Shown piece after piece: positions 27,308 to 35,237 of a stretch of DNA of 64,000 bases (position 1 is the stretch's first letter; each line of letters starts with the position of its first letter). The stretch comes from Candidatus Limiplasma pullicola (GTDB taxonomy: Bacteria; Bacillota; Clostridia; Christensenellales; Aristaeellaceae), in NCBI GenBank assembly GCA_018710985.1, contig DVIV01000011.1, positions 1-64,000 of the forward strand. Direction: 5' to 3'. Below the pieces are notes generated by a model. That model was not told where the DNA came from. It saw only the letters and a program-made list of their open reading frames with translations, and did not search any database. Position numbers and translations under genes: made by a program.

Positions 27308-27344
27308 TGACTGAATCGGTCTCAAATTGAAATCAATTCAGTCA
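27308..27344. repeat. Inverted repeat at the right edge of the foreign patch
   Basis: TGACTGAAT at 27308-27316 and ATTCAGTCA at 27336-27344, perfect 9-bp arms, in AT-rich sequence that switches to GC-rich DNA a few bases later. It could be an end of the inserted element. Apart from this and the hairpins, 27153-27511 holds no gene. Confidence 0.4.
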
Positions 27345-27425
27345 GAACTGCGCAGGCCCGCCCCTCCCGTTTTCCCGCAAGCGTCTCCGTATCCTTGCGC
27401 AGCATTCTATTCTCATCGCACAAAA

Positions 27426-27451
27426 GGACCGCTGGCCTTGGCCAACGGTCC
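27426..27451 (-). terminator. Terminator of the sugar-acid kinase operon
   Basis: Minus-strand stem GGACCGttGGCC/GGCCagCGGTCC followed by TTTTG. A second stem (27455-27464 with 27476-27485) precedes it. Confidence 0.7.
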
Positions 27452-27511
27452 ACAGGGGCCGGACGTGCCGTATTCGTCTGGCCCCTCGCCTGTTCTCCGG
27501 CGGTTTTTCGC

Positions 27512-28954
27512 TCATTCTCCCCGCAGGCGCCTGACCACCTGCAAAAGCGTGGTCCGGTCGCCCACGTTGCCCGGGAAGATGATGTAGGGAATGTAGGGGA
27601 ACTTGCTTTCGCCGTCCGTGCGCCACACGGGCACGCCGGGAGCGATCTGCCCCATCACCAGCGCGCGCCGCACGCGCAGGGCGCGCACGCCGATGTCGCT
27701 GGAGGTGATGCCGCCCTTGGCCACGATAAAGGCCGGCTGAATCTGCAAATCCGCCACCACGGAGGTAACCGCGTTGGAGATGTCCACCGACAGCTTGAGC
27801 TGCTGCTCCTTGTCCAGCCCGGCCACGTCCATGCGCTTGCGCGAGGTGTACACCAGCGTGTCCCGACCGGCGCGCAGGCTTGCCTCCGCCAGCTCGCGCA
27901 CCCGGGCGGCCTCCTCTTGCAGGCCGCCGTCCTCCAGCGCCCGGCTCACGTGGAACTCGATCTGCTCAAGGTCCGGCAGGCCCGCCGTCAGCTCCGCCAG
28001 CTGATCCGTGGTTTTCTGCACGTGGGAGCCCGCCACGATCAAACCGCCGTTGGGGCTGCGCTCCCCCTCAAGCTCGCTGCGCGTGAGCAGCGGCTTGTCC
28101 GAAACGCCGCCCAGCAGCTTGGGCACCGCCGCCGCCGTGCGGAACATGAAGCGCTTGCCTGCCGCGCACGCCTTGAGATACCCCGCCAGAAAAACCTTCA
28201 CGTCCTCATAGGCGGCCGCGTTGACCACCACTTTTCGGAAGCCGTGCACCCCCGCCAGCAGCTGCGCCACGCCATCCACATCCAGATTGCGCAGCATCTC
28301 CAGCGGAATGCACGTGGTTTCTGCGGCCGTGTAGGCCCCGCCGGTCTTTTCCTCGCACCATTCATCCAGCCGCGAATGCGTGTAGCCGAACGACCGGTCG
28401 CGCGCAAATTCCGTCTGTCCGGCGGGGATCAGCCGGTCGCCCTCCTTGACGTAGTGAACGTTTCCCAGCGTATAGCGCCCGCCTTCGCAGAAGAAGGGGC
28501 ACAGGATCTCGCCGTCATAGGGCTGTTCGCCGGCGCGCTCGATCTCCTGGCGCAGCGTTTCCGTCTCCAGGGGGAAGTGGCCGCGCAGGGTGGAATCGCT
28601 CCGGCTGATGATGACAAACGGCTTGCCGGTTGCCCTGGAAGCCTGCACCACGCCGCGGGCGATCTGCTCGTGCACCTCGCGGGTCTCCTTCCGCGACATG
28701 CTGCGGGAGTTGGTGAGCAGGAAAAACATGCGGTTTTCCTCCTCAAACCCCTCCAGAATGCTCTGTTCCGTCCAGTCCGTGTAGACATGGATGCCATGCA
28801 CGGTCTGAACCCCCGTGGGATCGTCGTCAATCACGACGACCTTTTCCCTTTGTCCCTCCAGCGCGTGTTTCAGCAGCGCGTCGGCCTTTTCGGGCTGAAG
28901 CGGCGCGAATTCATCCAGCACCGATATCGGAAGCGATTGTTCATTCATGGCCAT
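27512..28954 (-). CDS. Four-carbon acid sugar kinase family protein
   Basis: 480-residue two-domain kinase (PF07005/PF17042 family, formerly DUF1537). The N-terminal substrate domain has VVIDDDPTGVQTVHGI, LLTNSRSMS and IISRSDSTLRGHFPLE. The C-terminal nucleotide domain has GLIVAGSHVQKTTDQL, FIVAKGGITSSDIGVRAL and GVPVWRTDG. Members phosphorylate D-threonate, D-erythronate or 2-oxo/3-oxo-tetronates. Substrate choice cannot be made from sequence. AAAGGAG lies just before the first ATG; a second in-frame ATG two codons on is equally possible. It lies 72 bp downstream of the dehydrogenase gene, likely one operon. Confidence 0.88.
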   Translation of the reverse strand: MAMNEQSLPISVLDEFAPLQPEKADALLKHALEGQREKVVVIDDDPTGVQTVHGIHVYTDWTEQSILEGFEEENRMFFLLTNSRSMSRKETREVHEQIARGVVQASRATGKPFVIISRSDSTLRGHFPLETETLRQEIERAGEQPYDGEILCPFFCEGGRYTLGNVHYVKEGDRLIPAGQTEFARDRSFGYTHSRLDEWCEEKTGGAYTAAETTCIPLEMLRNLDVDGVAQLLAGVHGFRKVVVNAAAYEDVKVFLAGYLKACAAGKRFMFRTAAAVPKLLGGVSDKPLLTRSELEGERSPNGGLIVAGSHVQKTTDQLAELTAGLPDLEQIEFHVSRALEDGGLQEEAARVRELAEASLRAGRDTLVYTSRKRMDVAGLDKEQQLKLSVDISNAVTSVVADLQIQPAFIVAKGGITSSDIGVRALRVRRALVMGQIAPGVPVWRTDGESKFPYIPYIIFPGNVGDRTTLLQVVRRLRGE

Positions 28955-29026
28955 GTTACTCCTTTCGGTTGAGGCATGCGGCCGAAGGCGGCGCCTGCGG
29001 CCTCCCTTGCGCGGACCGGTTCCGTT

Positions 29027-29911
29027 TTATTGCGGCCGCACTTCCACGCCGGCCAGGCGCTCATAGTACTTCACAATGCCCGAATGGTCGTTGTCCAGGC
29101 AGCCCATGTTTTTGAGCGCGGTCATGATCTCATACAGTTCCGCGGACAGCGGCAGCGGAACATCCGCCTGATGCGCCGTCGCCAGCACGTTTTTGATGTC
29201 CTTCATGTTGATGGACAGCTTGCCGCCCGGCTGGAAGTTGCGCGCCAGCATCATGGGCGCCTTGGCGTCCAGCACGGTGCTGCCCGCCAGCCCGCCCCGG
29301 ATGGCCTGATACACCTTCTCCGGGTCCGCGCCCGCCTTGGTGGCCAGCACAAGCGCCTCGGACACCGCCGCAATCGTCAGGTTGACGATGATCTGGTTGG
29401 CCAGCTTGGTCACGCAGCCCGCGCCGCCCTCGCCCACCAAAGTGAGGCTGGTGCCCATATACTCCAGCAGGGGCCTGGCCGCCTCAAAAGCCTCCTGCGT
29501 GCCGCCGATCATGAAGGCCAGCGTGCCGTCGATGGCCTTGGGCTCTCCCCCGCTGACCGGCGCGTCCAGGAAGTGGATGCCCCGCTCCCCCGCGAAGCGA
29601 TGGCAGGCCTTGGCCTCCTCCGGCGTGATGGAGCTCATGTCCACCGCCAGCGTGCCGGGAGCCATGTGGGCCAGCATGCCGTTCTCCCCCAGCAGGACCT
29701 GATGCACGATGCTCCCGTTGGGCAGAATGGTGAACACCGCCTCGCAGCATTCGGCCATCTGCGCCTGGGAAGCCGCCCTGGCCCCCTTGTCGCACAGGGC
29801 TTTCACCGCCTCCTGGTTCAGGTCGTTGACATAGAGCTCGCACCCCGACCGAAGCAGATTGAGCGCCATGGGCCGGCCCATGATCCCCAGTCCCACAAAT
29901 CCGATTTTCAT
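29027..29911 (-). CDS. 3-hydroxyisobutyrate/tartronate-semialdehyde reductase family dehydrogenase
   Basis: 294-residue beta-hydroxyacid dehydrogenase. The Rossmann motif GFVGLGIMGRPMA is at residues 4-16, the substrate motif is DAPVSGGEPKAIDGTL, and the catalytic lysine lies in GAGCVTKLANQIIV. The C terminus has KDIKNVLATA. This is the family of GarR (2-hydroxy-3-oxopropionate reductase), 3-hydroxyisobutyrate dehydrogenase and L-threonate dehydrogenase LtnD. The adjacent four-carbon-acid kinase favours a sugar-acid role (LtnD-like), by inference. First gene of the operon, with a promoter at 30057-30085. The long leader 29912-30056 contains no gene. Confidence 0.88.
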   Translation of the reverse strand: MKIGFVGLGIMGRPMALNLLRSGCELYVNDLNQEAVKALCDKGARAASQAQMAECCEAVFTILPNGSIVHQVLLGENGMLAHMAPGTLAVDMSSITPEEAKACHRFAGERGIHFLDAPVSGGEPKAIDGTLAFMIGGTQEAFEAARPLLEYMGTSLTLVGEGGAGCVTKLANQIIVNLTIAAVSEALVLATKAGADPEKVYQAIRGGLAGSTVLDAKAPMMLARNFQPGGKLSINMKDIKNVLATAHQADVPLPLSAELYEIMTALKNMGCLDNDHSGIVKYYERLAGVEVRPQ

Positions 29912-30056
29912 ATCCGCATTCCTCCTTTATCTTTCGCGCATGCATTTCCCTTCCAGCCGTCCGGCATGGGCTGCCGGCGCCATACCACGCCGGCAGGATA
30001 CGGTTTCTTCCGCTCAGCCCATGCGCAGGGGAACCCGTGTCCTTTTCCATGTGCGT

Positions 30057-30085
30057 AGTATAAAGCAATCGCTTCCGTTTGTAAA
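30057..30085 (-). promoter_or_regulatory. Promoter of the sugar-acid operon
   Basis: Minus strand: -35 TTTACA, 17-bp spacer, -10 TATACT; about 140 nt of leader before the dehydrogenase start. Confidence 0.65.
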
Positions 30086-30181
30086 TGGCAGAAGCGGTTT
30101 TCCCCGCCCGGAGAAGCGCAGGAATATCCCCAAAGCGAAAGTCCCCGGGCACCCCCCTGCCGGTTCTGTCCGGGAAACAAG

Positions 30182-30209
30182 AAAAAGCACCTGCGTTTCT
30201 GCAGGTGCT
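30182..30209 (-). terminator. Terminator of the tRNA-Thr gene
   Basis: Stem AGCACCTGC/GCAGGTGCT with a 6-nt loop, followed on the minus strand by TTTTTC, one base after the encoded CCA. Confidence 0.85.
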
Positions 30210-30210
30210 G

Positions 30211-30286
<76 letters not shown>

Positions 30287-30411
30287 CTGTTCCCCTCAAA
30301 CGGGCAACGATGATATTATACACAACCTCCCCTGGTTTGGCAAGGGGGAATTTGCGTTTTTTTTGAAAAGAGAGCCCCATGCCGCAAAAATGTCACGAAT
30401 CCATGCCACCC

Positions 30412-30441
30412 TTGACTTTCCAGTCCGGTTCGTCGTATCAT
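30412..30441 (+). promoter_or_regulatory. Promoter of the zinc-ribbon/ABC/ManA operon
   Basis: -35 TTGACT, 18-bp spacer, -10 TATCAT; 21 nt later the ATG with GAGGAGG upstream. Confidence 0.65.
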
Positions 30442-30462
30442 AACGTGAGGAGGTATGGGTCT

Positions 30463-31197
30463 ATGACGCAAAAAGAAACGTTTACCGCCTGTCCGCGCTG
30501 CGGCAAGCCGGTGGAGATCGCCGGTGCGGCGTTCTGCCCGCATTGCGGAGCCCCCGTGTCCGCGGCTCCGGCCGCTCCCGTTCCGGAAGGCGCGCTGGCC
30601 CTTTTGGAAAAGGCCGGGCGCCAGACCGATCCCGTCAAAAAGCACAAGCTGCTTCTGGAGGCGCAGGCGCAGTATCCGGATTGTCTGGAAGTGGCGCAGG
30701 AGCTGCTGTTTCTGGGCCGCCTGTACGAGCGCAGCCCCAGGAAGCTGGACTTTTCCGTCATCAAGTGCCACCTGCTGCATTTTTACCTGACCCCGGACGA
30801 CTTTTCCGCCGCCCAGCAGCAACAGATGCGCACGGAGCTGTTCGAGCATCCGGACCTGAGGCGCTGCCAGGAGCTCGCGCCCGACGCGGACGCCTTTACG
30901 CGCAAATATCTGGAGCGGCTCAGCCGCGATTTTATCAACGTGTTTCTGCGCGGCAGCAACCGCTATATGCACAGCTTCTTCGGCCTGAGGCTGGACAACC
31001 GCATCGCCAAGGTGCTTGCTTCGCCCATGGCGCAAATGCTCAGCCGCGTCCACGGCGATACGGATTTGGACTTTGAGCGGCGCGCCATGCTCTATGACGC
31101 GCTCTACCGCGCCTTTTTGCTGGAGGCGGGCAACGACGCCAAATGGCTGGACGCCCTGCTAAGCGAGGGAGGGCTCCCCCTCCCGGCCAAGCCGTAA
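30463..31197 (+). CDS. Zinc-ribbon hypothetical protein
   Basis: 244 residues. The N-terminal double zinc-knuckle ACPRCGKPVEIAGAAFCPHCGAPV (four cysteines, CxxC-x12-CxxC) is typical of zinc-ribbon-containing regulators. An all-helical region follows (LEKAGRQTDPVKKHKLLLEAQAQYPDCLEVAQELLFLGRLYERS), reminiscent of a tetratricopeptide-like hairpin. I do not recognise a named family for the remainder. No membrane segment. The start has GAGGAGG and a nearby promoter. First gene of a five-gene operon. Confidence 0.65.
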   Translation: MTQKETFTACPRCGKPVEIAGAAFCPHCGAPVSAAPAAPVPEGALALLEKAGRQTDPVKKHKLLLEAQAQYPDCLEVAQELLFLGRLYERSPRKLDFSVIKCHLLHFYLTPDDFSAAQQQQMRTELFEHPDLRRCQELAPDADAFTRKYLERLSRDFINVFLRGSNRYMHSFFGLRLDNRIAKVLASPMAQMLSRVHGDTDLDFERRAMLYDALYRAFLLEAGNDAKWLDALLSEGGLPLPAKP

Positions 31198-31219
31198 CGA
31201 TTCAGGAAGGAGCAAGCGC

Positions 31220-31951
31220 TTGGAGCACAGCAAACATTCTTCCCCGCCTCGCGGCATGCCCGCCGAGGCGCCCCGCCCGCGCAGGGGGATTCTGCACGGC
31301 CGGCAGAAGCCGGGCGCTCCGCTTGCGCAGCAGCAGCCGGTCACGGATGAGGAGCCCGTCGAAAAGAAGCCCTCCCGCCTGCGGCTGATCCTGCTGCGCG
31401 TGGCGGTGGCGGTGCTGCTGGTGATCGCGCTGGTGTTCGCCTATATCTTCCTGCTGCTGGGCGAGCCGGACGAGGAGGCCAAGTATGTGGACCTCCCCGA
31501 CGAAGAGCTGATCACCATGCCCATGTCCGCCCTGGAGATTCCCGGCGAGGCCAACCTGCAAAACCTGGCCAACACCTTCGGTCAGCCGGTGATGGCGTTC
31601 TATGGCGGTCCTACCTTGCAGCGCGCCCGCGTGTATGACACCGCCTTCGGCGGCGGCTATGCCCGCCGGGTGACGCTCACCTATGCCTTTGAGGACGGGA
31701 CCCAGCTCACGGTGGAGAGCATCCGCCCCACGTCCGCCGTTACCCTCCTGGGCAGCGGCTACAGCCTCAGCGCCATTTCGCTCTACGCGCTGGGCGGGCT
31801 GGACGCGGCGCGCATGGACGGAGGCGGCCGGATCTGCATCTTCGGCGAGAGCGACACCGCCGCCTATGCGGTGCTGTGTCCCGAAAGCCACGAGGACGAC
31901 CTGAGCAGCCTGCTCAGGCAAACCACGCTGATTGCCCCCGAAAGCGAATGA
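31220..31951 (+). CDS. Single-pass membrane protein of unknown function
   Basis: 243 residues. A basic, proline-rich cytoplasmic N terminus of about 50 residues is followed by one helix (residues 54-79, LILLRVAVAVLLVIALVFAYIFLL). An extracytoplasmic domain of about 160 residues comes next, with GQPVMAFYGGPTLQRARVYD and RVTLTYAFEDGTQLTVESIRP. No family recognised; the exposed domain looks like a compact beta-rich fold. TTG start with AAGGAG 7 nt upstream. It lies 22 bp after the zinc-ribbon gene and 22 bp before the ABC exporter. Confidence 0.6.
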   Translation: MEHSKHSSPPRGMPAEAPRPRRGILHGRQKPGAPLAQQQPVTDEEPVEKKPSRLRLILLRVAVAVLLVIALVFAYIFLLLGEPDEEAKYVDLPDEELITMPMSALEIPGEANLQNLANTFGQPVMAFYGGPTLQRARVYDTAFGGGYARRVTLTYAFEDGTQLTVESIRPTSAVTLLGSGYSLSAISLYALGGLDAARMDGGGRICIFGESDTAAYAVLCPESHEDDLSSLLRQTTLIAPESE

Positions 31952-31973
31952 ACACAAAGGAGCGGCCGGACCC

Positions 31974-33743
31974 ATGCATCACCAGACCTCGCGTTCCATG
32001 AAAACCTCAACGCTCATCCGGCGGTTTCTGCCCTATTTTAAAAAGTACCGGGGCATGCTGCTTCTGGACCTGGCGTGCGCGGCGCTGACCACCGTGTGCG
32101 ACCTAGTGCTGCCCCTGATCGTGCGCGACGTGACCGATCTGGCCGCCAACAACCTCTCCGCGCTCACGGTGAGCTTCGTGCTGCGGGTGGGCGGCATCTA
32201 CGTGCTGCTGCGCATCGTGGATGCGCTGGCCAACTTCTACATGGCCTCGCGCGGGCACATCATGGGCACCTTTATCGAGCGCGACATGCGCAACGATCTT
32301 TTCGCCCACCTGCAAACGCTGGGCTTCGCCTATTACAGCAATGCCAAGGTGGGCCAGATCATGGCCCGCATCACCAGCGACCTGTTTGAGGTGACGGAGT
32401 TTGCGCACCACTGCCCGGAGGAGTTCTTCATCGCGGGCATCAAAATCGTCATCCCCTTCATCATTCTGATGGGGGCCAGCCCGGCGCTGACGCTGATCAT
32501 CTTCGCCATGCTGCCGCTGATGATGGCCTGCACGCGGTTTTTCAACAAGCGCATGCGCGCCGTCTACCGCGAGAGCCGCTACCAGGTGGGCGAGATCAAC
32601 GCCCAGGTGGAGGACAGCCTGCTGGGCATCCGCGTGGTCAAGAGCTTTGCCAACGAGCCGGTCGAAATGGAAAAATTCCATCGCGGCAACGACGAGTTCG
32701 TGCGCATCAACCGCCGGAAATACCTGTATATGGCCGGTTTCAACACCTCCACGCGCGTCTTTGACGGGCTGATGTACATCGTGGTGGTGGTGGTGGGCGC
32801 GCTGTTCATCATTCAGGGGTCCATCTCCGCGTCGGATTACATGGCCTATCTGCTCTACGTCAATACCCTGCTGACCTCCATCCGCCGCATCGTGGAGTTC
32901 ATGGAGCAGTTTCAGCGCGGCATGACCGGCATCGAGCGCTTCTGCGAAATCATGGACGAGACGCCCGATATCCAGGACGCGCCCGACGCCGTGGAGCTGT
33001 CCCACGTGCGCGGCGACGTGACGTTCGACCATGTCAGCTTTCACTACAGCGACAACGACAAAAACGTGCTGGCCGACATCAACTTCCACGTCAATGCCGG
33101 CGAGCGGGTGGCGCTGGTCGGCCCCAGCGGCGGCGGCAAGACCACGCTGTGCAACCTGATCCCCCGCTTTTACAACGTATCCGGCGGCCGCATCCTCATC
33201 GACGGGCAGGACATCACCCATCTGACGCAGCACAGCCTGCGCGAGAACATCGGCATGGTCCAGCAGGACGTGTACATGTTCTCCGGCACCATCTTTGACA
33301 ACATCGCCTACGGCATGCCCGGCGCCACCCCCGAAAAGGTGATGGAGGCCGCGCGGCTGGCCGGGGCGCACGAGTTCATCACCCAGTTGCCCGATGGCTA
33401 TCAGACCTTCGTGGGCGAGCGCGGCGTGAAGCTCTCCGGCGGGCAGAAGCAGCGCATTTCGATCGCGCGCGTATTTCTGAAAAATCCGCCCATCCTGATT
33501 CTGGACGAAGCCACCAGCGCCCTGGATAATGAAAGCGAGCGCCTGGTGCAGCAGTCCCTGGAAAAGCTGTCCGAGGGACGCACTACCTTTACCATCGCCC
33601 ACCGGCTCACCACCATCCGCAACGCCACCACCATCTGGGTGCTGACGGAAAACGGCATCGTGGAGAAGGGCACGCATCAGGAGCTGCTGGAGCTGGGCGG
33701 CATCTACGCGCATCTGTACCAAATGTATACGGAGGTGGCCTGA
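31974..33743 (+). CDS. ABC exporter (fused permease-ATPase, MsbA/LmrA type)
   Basis: Half-transporter of 589 residues. An N-terminal six-helix membrane domain (about 25-320) is followed by an ATPase domain. The latter has Walker A GPSGGGKTT, Q-loop MVQQDVYMF, signature KLSGGQKQRISIARV, Walker B ILILDEATSALD and H-loop IAHRLTT. It works as a homodimer exporting lipids, drugs or peptides; the substrate is unknown. The N terminus is soluble (MHHQTSRSMKTST), with AAAGGAG 11 nt before the ATG; a second possible start is the ATG of MKTST. It overlaps the next gene by one base (TGATG), implying coupled translation. Confidence 0.92.
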   Translation: MHHQTSRSMKTSTLIRRFLPYFKKYRGMLLLDLACAALTTVCDLVLPLIVRDVTDLAANNLSALTVSFVLRVGGIYVLLRIVDALANFYMASRGHIMGTFIERDMRNDLFAHLQTLGFAYYSNAKVGQIMARITSDLFEVTEFAHHCPEEFFIAGIKIVIPFIILMGASPALTLIIFAMLPLMMACTRFFNKRMRAVYRESRYQVGEINAQVEDSLLGIRVVKSFANEPVEMEKFHRGNDEFVRINRRKYLYMAGFNTSTRVFDGLMYIVVVVVGALFIIQGSISASDYMAYLLYVNTLLTSIRRIVEFMEQFQRGMTGIERFCEIMDETPDIQDAPDAVELSHVRGDVTFDHVSFHYSDNDKNVLADINFHVNAGERVALVGPSGGGKTTLCNLIPRFYNVSGGRILIDGQDITHLTQHSLRENIGMVQQDVYMFSGTIFDNIAYGMPGATPEKVMEAARLAGAHEFITQLPDGYQTFVGERGVKLSGGQKQRISIARVFLKNPPILILDEATSALDNESERLVQQSLEKLSEGRTTFTIAHRLTTIRNATTIWVLTENGIVEKGTHQELLELGGIYAHLYQMYTEVA

Positions 33744-35203
33744 TGAGCATTCGGTTTTCGCCGGCAACGCCCGAGCGGTTTCAGGAGGTTTGCGCGCTGT
33801 ACCAGGATGTGATCCGCGACATGCACAGCCGCGGCCTGAAGCAATGGGAATGGGACGTCTATCCCACCCGCGCCCAGCTGGAGGAGGACGTCACGCATGG
33901 CCGGCTGTACCGCGTGGAGGATGAGGGGCGGCTGATCGCCGCCTTTGCCCTGGGCGATGCCATAGAGCCGGAATATGCGCGCATCGTGTGGGAGTACGGG
34001 GTTCGGCCCGCCACGCTGCACCGCTTCGCCATGGTTTCCGAAAGCCTGGATCTGGCCTCGCAGGTGCTGGCCTTTGTCAAGGAGGAGGCGCTTCGGCTGG
34101 GCTATGACAGCCTGCGCCTGGACACCTGCGTGGAGGACCGCCCCATGCTGGAGGTCTTTTCCTCGGCCATGACGCGGGAGGCCGGCCGCACCTTCTTTGA
34201 AAATCCGGGCGTGACGAGCGTGTGCTTTGAAGCGCCCTTAAGCGGCGCGTGCCCCATGCTGCCGCTGCGCATGTATCCCGCCTACCGCCATGGCGATATG
34301 ACGCCCTGGGGAGGCGACGCGCTGCGCGCGGTCTACGGCCGGGACATTCCCGACGAGCGCACGGGCGAGGCGCTGGAGATCAGCGCCATCCCGCATCTGG
34401 AAAGCCGCACCGTCACGGGCGAAACACTGCCGCAGCTGCTGGAGCGGGACGGGGCGCGCCTGTCCGGCGACTATGCGGGGCAGGAATTTCCCCTGCTGCT
34501 CAAGCTCCTGGCAGCCCGCGATTCGCTGAGCGTGCAGGTCCATCCCGACGATGCCTATGCCCGCGAGCATGAGGGCAAGCTGGGCAAGACCGAGGCGTGG
34601 GTCATCCTCAAAGCCGAGGAAGGCGCGAGCATCCTCTACGGCCTGAAGGAGGACGTGACGCTGGAGGCCCTGCGCGCCGCGCTGGAGGGCGGCGGGGACG
34701 TCGAGGGGCTCATCCGGCGCGTGCCCGTGAAGCCCGGCGACGTGTACTATATGCCCAGCGGGATGGTGCACGCCATCGGCGGCGGCATTTTGCTCTATGA
34801 GATTCAGCAGTCCAGCGACGTGACCTACCGCCTGTGGGACTTTAACCGCGTCAACGCGGCGGGGGAAAAGCGTCCCCTGCACATCCGTCAGTCGCTGGAC
34901 GTGATCGTGCCCGGACTGACCGGGCAGATCGCCCGCATGCCCGCCAACGACGGCTGCGGCCTGGTGAATCTGCTGGATGTGCCCGCCTTCCGGCTGGACT
35001 GCGCAAATGTCAACGGGGAATGCGAGCTGGCGTCCCAGCCGCACGCCTTCCGCATGCTGACGGCGCTGGCCGGGCTGCTGCTGAGCTGGCAGGGCGACGC
35101 CATCGAACTCAAGGCGGGCGACAGCGTGCTTCTGCCCGCCTCCTGCCCGCCGGTCACGCTCATGGGCGTGGGTCAGGCGCTTATCTCCAGTCCGCCCGCA
35201 TAA
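33743..35203 (+). CDS. manA: Fusion: GNAT acetyltransferase + class I mannose-6-phosphate isomerase
   Basis: 486 residues in one frame. Residues 1-168 form a GNAT-like acyltransferase domain (RLIAAFALGDAIEPEYARIVWEY, then the CoA-proximal helix region LASQVLAFVKEEALRLGYDSLRLDTCVEDRPM). Its usual Q/RxxGxG/A loop is poorly conserved. Residues 175-486 form a cupin-type phosphomannose isomerase. The zinc ligands are visible in QVHPDD (265-270), KTEAW (E284) and GMVHAIGGG (H343). ManA interconverts mannose-6-P and fructose-6-P. Coupling of the two activities is not known to me. Fourth gene of the operon. Confidence 0.87.
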   Translation: MSIRFSPATPERFQEVCALYQDVIRDMHSRGLKQWEWDVYPTRAQLEEDVTHGRLYRVEDEGRLIAAFALGDAIEPEYARIVWEYGVRPATLHRFAMVSESLDLASQVLAFVKEEALRLGYDSLRLDTCVEDRPMLEVFSSAMTREAGRTFFENPGVTSVCFEAPLSGACPMLPLRMYPAYRHGDMTPWGGDALRAVYGRDIPDERTGEALEISAIPHLESRTVTGETLPQLLERDGARLSGDYAGQEFPLLLKLLAARDSLSVQVHPDDAYAREHEGKLGKTEAWVILKAEEGASILYGLKEDVTLEALRAALEGGGDVEGLIRRVPVKPGDVYYMPSGMVHAIGGGILLYEIQQSSDVTYRLWDFNRVNAAGEKRPLHIRQSLDVIVPGLTGQIARMPANDGCGLVNLLDVPAFRLDCANVNGECELASQPHAFRMLTALAGLLLSWQGDAIELKAGDSVLLPASCPPVTLMGVGQALISSPPA

Positions 35204-35237
35204 GCGCTGGAAAATGATGCAAAGGAGGCGGCCGGGC

